From Nageia nagi (taxonomy: Eukaryota; Pinophyta): a stretch of DNA of 64,000 nucleotides. The stretch covers positions 193,192,001 to 193,256,000 of the forward strand of contig JBITNC010000001.1 in assembly GCA_050084985.1 (NCBI GenBank), in the 5' to 3' direction. The notes beneath the pieces are model-generated. The model was not told the DNA's origin. It did no database searches and saw only the letters and a program-made list of their open reading frames with translations. Both the position numbers and the translations under genes were made by a program. Positions 57,641 through 64,000 of the stretch are shown here, piece by piece; position 1 is the stretch's first letter, and each line of letters begins with the position of its first letter.

Positions 57641-58382
57641 GGGCTTAAGTTGCCAAGGATTATTTGTATTGATCATGTTGTTGATTGGAAGTCCTTAGTT
57701 TATCATGTGAGGATGTAACTCTTCATCATATGTAACTTGTTCATAAGGAAATAAATGTAACTTTAAATACACATGTGATTTAAGGGTTTTCCTAGGTTGT
57801 TTAAGGAAATTTCCTTTCTTAGTTGGTGGTTAGCCCACTAAACCTATTCAAAGGTTTGATAAACAAGAGAGAAAATAACCATAGAAATGATACAAAAGAA
57901 CTTGGGCGTAAGATACCAAATATTACCTATCGATTTCATTATCAATGTTGATTCTCATGAAGAAGCTAGGGATGAATCAAGTGCATCCATCTTAAGAGGT
58001 AAGGACTTGGATCTTGTGATGAACTCTAAAGAAAAGAGGCAATACAATGATGAGCAAAATGATGAAACTAGAACTCTGAGGTAAAGCACACATGATCTAA
58101 CAAATCCAAAGGGAATCAAGCCCACTCTATCATCAATATGAGCATGAGCACAACACTCTATGGTAGCCTAGAGGGGATCACAACATATTTTAAATGAACT
58201 CTCTTAGAAGAGAAGGCAACCAAAAACATTTGAAGGCATCAAACTAGGTAAGAGCTAATTTCACCTTCAAAGGTGAGCCCCCTCAAACAAAAGATGCAAT
58301 AAGAGCTCTAGAAAGCTTTAAAGCTCACAAGGAAACTCTAAGGATTCTCCACTAGCTCAAATGTGTAATGTTCTCATTTTTA
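57641..58382. other. Unrecognised stretch with 19-bp direct repeats
   Basis: AAAAGAACTTGGGCTTAAG at 57,631-57,649 recurs with one mismatch at 57,894-57,912, flanking about 243 bp of unknown sequence. After that a 65-codon frame (57,887-58,084) has no motif. No gene recognised. Confidence 0.5.
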
Positions 58383-59753
58383 TGTTATTTTCCCCATTTC
58401 ACCATTGATAAATGGGAATGTTATATTAGGATTACTTTTGCTTATTTTAGGTGTTATTTGGCCAATTAATTGTAAGTTCTACTTGGAAAGTAGTTTAGTA
58501 CTTCAATTGTGGAATATTAGGTCCTTAATTAGCATTTTAAGTATAGTTGAGTTTCCAATTATGCCAATAATTATGTATTTATGATACCAGAGCCATTATA
58601 ATTGTAAATACAATATTAATCTTCAATAATGAGGCATTGCATATTCATAGCCTTGATGATTGTAATATTGGCATTTGATGGTACTCTTGTTATTAATTCT
58701 ACTCTCTTCAAGGTAGAGCATCCATCTAGGTGATTATATCAACTTCAAGGCACTATGAAGACTCCTATGCTTGGGTGTGGCATAATTAAAGAGATATTTG
58801 ACATCCCAAGCATCAAAAGGCTCCCCACACTTGAACGTTGGGTTAAGGAGGGCATCTAGACCCCTAAGTTGAGCATTTGGCATCCCTAGGATCCCACATC
58901 ACACTCTTGGAGGTTTTCTATCTTGTGGCATTGATATCAAGGCACATTGAAGTCTCCCCTTGTCCAATGTTTGCATTCTTGACCCTTGGCATCCTATCTT
59001 GGACGTTAGCATTAAGAGCATATAGATCACTCTTGTGCTATAGATCACTCTTGTACATCGTTGGATATACTCAAATCGAGATTAGAAGATCAACCACCTC
59101 GCTTATATAAGAAATCTTGGAACACAAGAGACATGTTGAATTGATTATTAAATCCCCCTTTTTGGATTGAGTGTGAGAACTCTATCTTTACCACTTGTAG
59201 GTGCCAGTCTGCATTTGAGGTCTTGAGGTGATTGAAGGTTATCTTCTTGCTTACTCTAGCCATTTGGGAGAGGAACTTTGGTTATTCCATCATTAGAGAG
59301 GTAGGGAAGCCTTGGGCTTGGTCATGTTGATGCTACGATTAGTGAACCCTAGAGCCATCTACAATAATCCTATTGGAGGCAACCCTAATGTAAGCTCCTT
59401 AAGTACAAAAATACCAATCGCTATAGCACTCTATTAAGCTATTGTAATTGAGGTTCTCTCTTATTGCATAATACAATCACCTTATTTTGCTATCATTTTT
59501 CTACTATCTCATAATTGCTTGGATATTGGATCTAGACGTGTATTTGGTATTATTTATTTGTGTTTGGCTTCATAATCACCTACATTGGGTAATTAAGCAT
59601 AATTATGGATTGTTTACTTCATTATTATCATCAATAGCTAGACATTAGATGTATTCTATTATTTTGTGCTTGATTGGTAAGATTCAGAGATTAAAGGCAA
59701 ACATCCCTCTCCTAAGGCACGTTTAAGAATGAGCCAACAACTTGGGCTCATCA
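58383..59753 (+). repeat. F 5' LTR
   Basis: Starts TGTTATTTTCCCCATTTC and ends GGGCTCATCA. CTTATATAAGAA near 59,100 is a likely promoter box. It aligns with 62,129-63,488 over its length. Confidence 0.88.
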
Positions 59754-59756
59754 TAA

Positions 59757-59769
59757 TGGTATCAAAGCC
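59757..59769 (+). promoter_or_regulatory. F primer-binding site
   Basis: TGGTATCAAAGCC lies three bases after the LTR. It is one transition away from the initiator-methionine tRNA site. Confidence 0.8.
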
Positions 59770-61510
59770 TTGATTTTGCCATCTTGTTGGAATCAAGGGT
59801 TTCACACATAAAATAATTTTGAGCTGATCTAAAGAACTAATATCTTACCCTTCTATTGAGTAAGAATTACTGAGGAAAATTCTAAATGATATCTCTTCGT
59901 CTTGTTGGAGAGTTGTTGAATTAGATCTTATCATCCTGTTGGAAGATCTAAGGAGGATTGAGATATCATAATGTTATTGATCTAAAATCATTATGGTATC
60001 AAGGAGAGAATGAGTTAAAGAGATTTGAGGCACTTTGGAACTTGGATCTAGCTCGTTTGGACATAGGAAGTTGACATTGAGTTCTTGACATTAGAATTAT
60101 TAGATCAAGACACTAAGTGACTAACATTGAGTTTTTGGCATGAAAATTGCTAGATCTGTACATTGAGGGCTAACGTTAAAGTTAAAGGCATTGGATCTCA
60201 TATAGAGGATAGATTGTTGTAATTTTGAGGATCAAACTTCAAACATGGGCTACCTAGTAAACAACATTGGAGTTTAAGGCATAAAATTAGCAAGATGTTG
60301 GGTATCTAGGCACTAGATCTCAACCTTGGAACAGTTTCTTGGACATGGTTTGACTACATTTTCAAGTTTGGAGGCTTCAAGGAGGTTCATCTAGTTTGGT
60401 GAAAGGTAATTTTTGAAATTTTATTTAATCATCATCAAGTTTGAGGTTTAATTATGCATTTGATACCTAGATCTAGCATTTGATTAATCATATTGAGGCC
60501 AATATGGAAGTTTAAGGCAAATATGTGAACCATTCGAAGTTTTTGAGACCTTTCAAGGAGGTTGTTGGGTATTTTTTAAGCTATTTTGAGGTTCATTTAC
60601 ACTTTGGAGGGATCATTTAGTATTTCTGATTCCATTCTGCATTACTAAGGAATTCATTTGACTACTAGGAGAGTCAAATTTCAAAATTTGGCATATTTTT
60701 TCCCTGATAACGACAAAATGGAGGCTTGAGAGGAGACATTGAGATTCTAGAAGGTTCAACTCACTAACAATTTGCAAAATTTGATCAGAAGAGCTTGATC
60801 ATTTGAGATCTTCGTATGGGTTGCTAAAGACTTAGAGGTATTTTACATCAAAATCAGTTTTGACCCCATTATGTGTGAACGTTGAACTTGGAGGAGGCAC
60901 AATGTAAATTAGAATTAGTTTTTGAGCCCATAATTCATAGGCTTAATTAATTTGATACCTGGAATGGATAATCCACAATGGAAGGAGTGAAATTTTAGGT
61001 TTGAGCTATTTCAATTATGCAATTTTATTTCAGGCTTGAATTTATTTATCGATGTAATTTAATTCAAGAGAAATAAGGAGGAAAATAAAAATAAAAATTT
61101 GAATAATTATATTTAATTTAATGATAAGCAAATTATATTAGGAGGGATAACATGTTATTTTTGGAGGTGTTATATTTTATTATGCACAAAATTTGAATTT
61201 TGAAGGGAAGAAATATATGATGCAAATTTCAAAAGAGAAATTCAAATAATTATGAGGTCTTATAAAGCCATATGTTGAACTACAAGAAGAGAACATAATT
61301 TTTAATAGTTGAAAAATTTAAATTAGAGAGCAAGAGGGAGACATTGGTAGTAATAGATTCTTATACTTGTATGCCACCTTCAAAGAATTCGTTGGGAAAC
61401 TAGAGAGTTTGGAGGCATGCATTGACCACCTAAGGGGTAATTGAGCACCACAATAACTCAATCCATCAAAATGAAGTCAACCTTTTTAAGGAATTATTTT
61501 ATATATACAA
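59770..61510 (+). other. F leader and decayed gag region
   Basis: No conserved gag motif can be read. The words TTGACATTGAG and TTAAGGCATT recur between 60,060 and 60,320. It is likely untranslated leader plus unrecognisable gag. Confidence 0.45.
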
Positions 61511-61990
61511 ATGATGGAGGGGAGAGATAGCTTAGCTCCATATTATAGTTCCATAAGAATTAAAGAAGTGGCAGTTGGAGAAGAGATTCTCATCATGATT
61601 GATAATGGAGCCATAAGAAGCTTCATTAACCTAGGTTTTGTAATAAGGAATAACCTTCCAACCAAAATTATGGATGGACTATCTATCACTAATGCTAATG
61701 GACACTATACATTATGTGATTAGATAGTGAGATTTAACATTAATATGGGAAACTACATTCTTGAGGATGAATTTTATATTTTCCCTCAAGACGGCTTGTA
61801 ACAAGTAATTCTTGGAGTAGAGTGGATGTATTCCTTAGGAGATATTCAATTAATTTTTTAGTGATAGTAAGTGAGCTTCTCTTTTAAAGGGAAAAGGGTC
61901 ATCGTCAAGGGTTTTGAGATTGGGCATGGATAACGTTTGGTAGTAGCACAAAATCCTAATTTGTATACATATATGATCTCCAAAGACAAT
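61511..61990 (+). pseudogene. F aspartic protease remnant
   Basis: The frame reads GEEILIMIDNGAIRSFINLG (about 61,578-61,637), where the catalytic D-S-G is DNG, then NANGHYTL, and past a stop at 61,721 ILGVEWMYSLGDIQLIF (about 61,810-61,858). This is the retropepsin fold of plant Gypsy elements, which would cleave the polyprotein. No reverse transcriptase follows; the frame runs into the 3' noncoding DNA and the polypurine tract. Confidence 0.75.
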
Positions 61991-62112
61991 ATGTTTGGGC
62001 CAAAAATAAATTTAGAGTTTATTGATTCTTGGATCAGCAATGATGAAGATAAAGGGGATCAATAAGACTCTGCTACAACTATGGATATTCTAAATTGCTT
62101 GAGGACAAACAA

Positions 62113-62128
62113 TTTGGGAGGGGTGGAA
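62113..62128 (+). promoter_or_regulatory. F polypurine tract
   Basis: The purine-rich TTGGGAGGGGTGGAAT run abuts the 3' LTR. Confidence 0.7.
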
Positions 62129-63488
62129 TTTTAATATCCCCATTTCACCATTGATAAATGGGAACATTAGATTATGAGTACTTTTTCTTATTTTAGGTGT
62201 TATTTGGTCAATTAATTGTAAGTTTCACTTGGAGAGTAGTTTAGTACTCCAATTATGGAATGTTGGGTCCTTAGCATATTATGTATAGTTGAGTGTCCAA
62301 TTATGCCAATTATGATATATTTATGATACCAAAGCCATTATAATTGAAAATGCAATATTAGTATTTGATATTGAAGTGTTACATATTCCTAACCTTGATG
62401 ATTGTAATATTAGCATTTGATTATCCTCTTGTCATTAATGCTCCCCTCTTCAAGGTAGAGCATCCATCTAGGTGATTACATTGACTTCGAGACCCTATGA
62501 GGACTTCTATGGTTGGGAATGACAAACTTAGAGAGATATTTGGTATCCTACGGCATCAAAAGGCTCCCCACACTTGGAAATTGGGTTAAGGAGGGCATCT
62601 ATACCCCTATGTTGAGCATTTGGAATCCTTAGGATCCCACATCACACTCTTAAAGGGTTGCTAGCTTATTGTGTTGATACTAAGGCACATTGAAGTCTTC
62701 CTTGTCCAACATTGGTATTCTTTACCCTTGGATGTGATTACACTCATCCCAAGGCATCCTATCTTAGATGTTGGCATTAAGAGCACCCGTATCATTCTTG
62801 TAATTCATTAAATCGACTCAAATTGAGATTAGAAGATCAACCACCTCACCTATATGAGGACTCTTGGAACATAAGAGATGTTGAATTGATTATTAAACCC
62901 CCTTTTTAGATTGAGTGTAAGAACTCTATCTTTGCCACTTGTAGGTGCCAGTCTTCATTTGAGGTCTTAAGGTGATTGAAGGATATCCTCTTGCTTACTC
63001 CATCCATTCAAGAGAGGAACTATGATTACTCCATTGTTTGCGAAGTAGGGAAGCCCTAGGCTTGGCCTTATGGTTGTTGCGATTAGTGAGTCCCTAGAGT
63101 TGTCTATAATAAGCCTATTGGAGGTTACCTTGGTGTAAGCTCCTTAGGTACAAAAATACCAATTACTACAACACTATCTCAAGCTATTGTAATTGAGGTT
63201 CTCTCTTGTTCCGTAATACAATCACCTTATTTTGCTATTATCTCATAATTGCTTAGACATTGGATCTAGAAGTGTGTTTGGCATTGTTTATTCATGTTTG
63301 TCTTCCTAATCACCTACATTGAGTAATTAAGTATAATTGTGGATTATTTATTCATGTTTGTCTTGTCAGTAGCTACACATTAGATGTATTGTATCATTTT
63401 GTGCTTGATTGGTAAGATTTGGAGGTGAAAGGCAAACATTCATCTCCTAGGGCATGTTTGATCATTAGCGAATGACTTGGGCTTATCA
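62129..63488 (+). repeat. F 3' LTR
   Basis: Partner of 58,383-59,753, starting TTTTAATATCCCCATTTC. The TG start has decayed. Confidence 0.87.
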
Positions 63489-64000
63489 TAGAATGATTTA
63501 CAAGTGAAGTGCTCATGAATGATTGTGGCTTGCATTGATGTTGAAATGACTCAAGGAAGATCCTATTTATAGGTTTGGGACAATGGAGATAGCCAAAACC
63601 CAAAACAAGGTGTGTTAGTTGAAAGCAATGAGGATAGTTGATCAAAAATTAAAAATGAACAACTAAGATAGGAATGCAATGCTCCTCACATAGCTCAATA
63701 AGGAGTGTTGTACAATATTTTGCATCGATGGTCCAGATTGATCAAGAGGGCTAAAGAGGTAGGTGGTGGTTACAAAGTATGTTTTTTATTTATTAAGATA
63801 GGTGTAAATCATTAAATGAGCACCTTAAGAATGCTAATGAAGGATTAGGCTTAGGTTAAACATGATTAGGATGATAGAGGATGTTTAAGTGATGATTGAC
63901 AAGATAAGGCCAAGTAAGCAACAAAGGGAATATTATGATATTTTTAGGTCTCAACATGTGATCCTTTTTTGTATTATGTTTTAAAACTATGGTAAAGTAC
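63489..64000. other. Right edge, no gene recognised
   Basis: A CCTATTTATAGG word lies near 63,562-63,574 and may be a promoter-like box of another repeat. Nothing else is supported. Confidence 0.4.

Larger units (their letters stand above)
58383..63488 (+). mobile_element. Ty3/Gypsy element F, protease remnant only
   Basis: LTRs of 1,371 and 1,360 bp bracket a 2.4-kb interior with a primer-binding site, a protease remnant and a polypurine tract. No gag capsid, reverse transcriptase or integrase is recognised. In build it is like G (LTRs longer than 1.2 kb, short interior, gag-protease at most), and its protease text (NANGxxT, then LGVxW) matches G. The flanks TTTTA and TAGAA do not form a target duplication. 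Confidence 0.82.

Noticed and set aside
58378-58382. Target duplication for element F
   Set aside because: TTTTA on the left and TAGAA on the right differ. LTR ends may be decayed or misplaced by a few bases.

Overview
This 64-kb window looks like repeat-rich intergenic DNA from a very large seed-plant genome, most likely a conifer. The evidence is many old, decayed and nested LTR retrotransposons, LINE relics, an AT-rich background, and one cluster of DYW-type PPR sequences whose wording resembles conifer PPR proteins. The conifer placement is inference; no single base proves it. There are no prokaryotic features, CRISPR arrays, rRNA genes or intact tRNA genes.

Layout. 1-320: Ty3/Gypsy gag relic. 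1,381-17,860: a three-level Ty1/Copia nest. The oldest element (C1) has pol at 1,381-3,060 and a 3' LTR split by element E2 (4,014-17,606, target duplication GGGTT). E2 has its reverse transcriptase split by E3 (7,550-15,983, target duplication CCTTG). E3 has matching 477-bp LTRs, but I recognise no gag or pol in its 7.5-kb interior. 18,120-19,222: a LINE ORF1 relic and a small foldback repeat that contains a tRNA-like segment. 19,531-19,938: the one plausible ordinary small gene, unrecognised and relatively rich in GC and CpG. 21,909-35,045: a second nest. A short minus-strand LTR element (D) with a decayed unknown ORF holds a minus-strand Gypsy element (G, gag-protease only). G in turn holds a plus-strand Gypsy element (H, target duplication GTGAG, gag only). 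35,150-36,560: a tandem repeat with a period of about 190 bp.

38,010-46,215: two minus-strand Copia remnants (A and B), with a noncoding block between them that also occurs, inverted, inside E3. 46,230-47,750: Gypsy fragments and a SINE candidate. 48,744-54,030: a tandem cluster of one near-intact and two broken PPR-DYW copies. 54,860-55,255: solo Copia LTR. 55,330-57,640: LINE with ORF1 and endonuclease but no reverse transcriptase. 58,383-63,488: Gypsy element F, with 1.37-kb LTRs and only a protease remnant.

Recurring themes are non-autonomous elements (E3, H, G, F and D all lack a recognisable reverse transcriptase) and decay by transitions that turn Gln, Trp and Arg codons into stops, as expected from deamination of methylated cytosine. 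LTR comparisons by eye agree with the nesting order: about 17% divergence for E2, 7% for E3 and 4% for H. Hardly any part of the window is likely to make an intact protein. The best candidates are the small ORF at 19,531 and the long PPR frame at 48,811.
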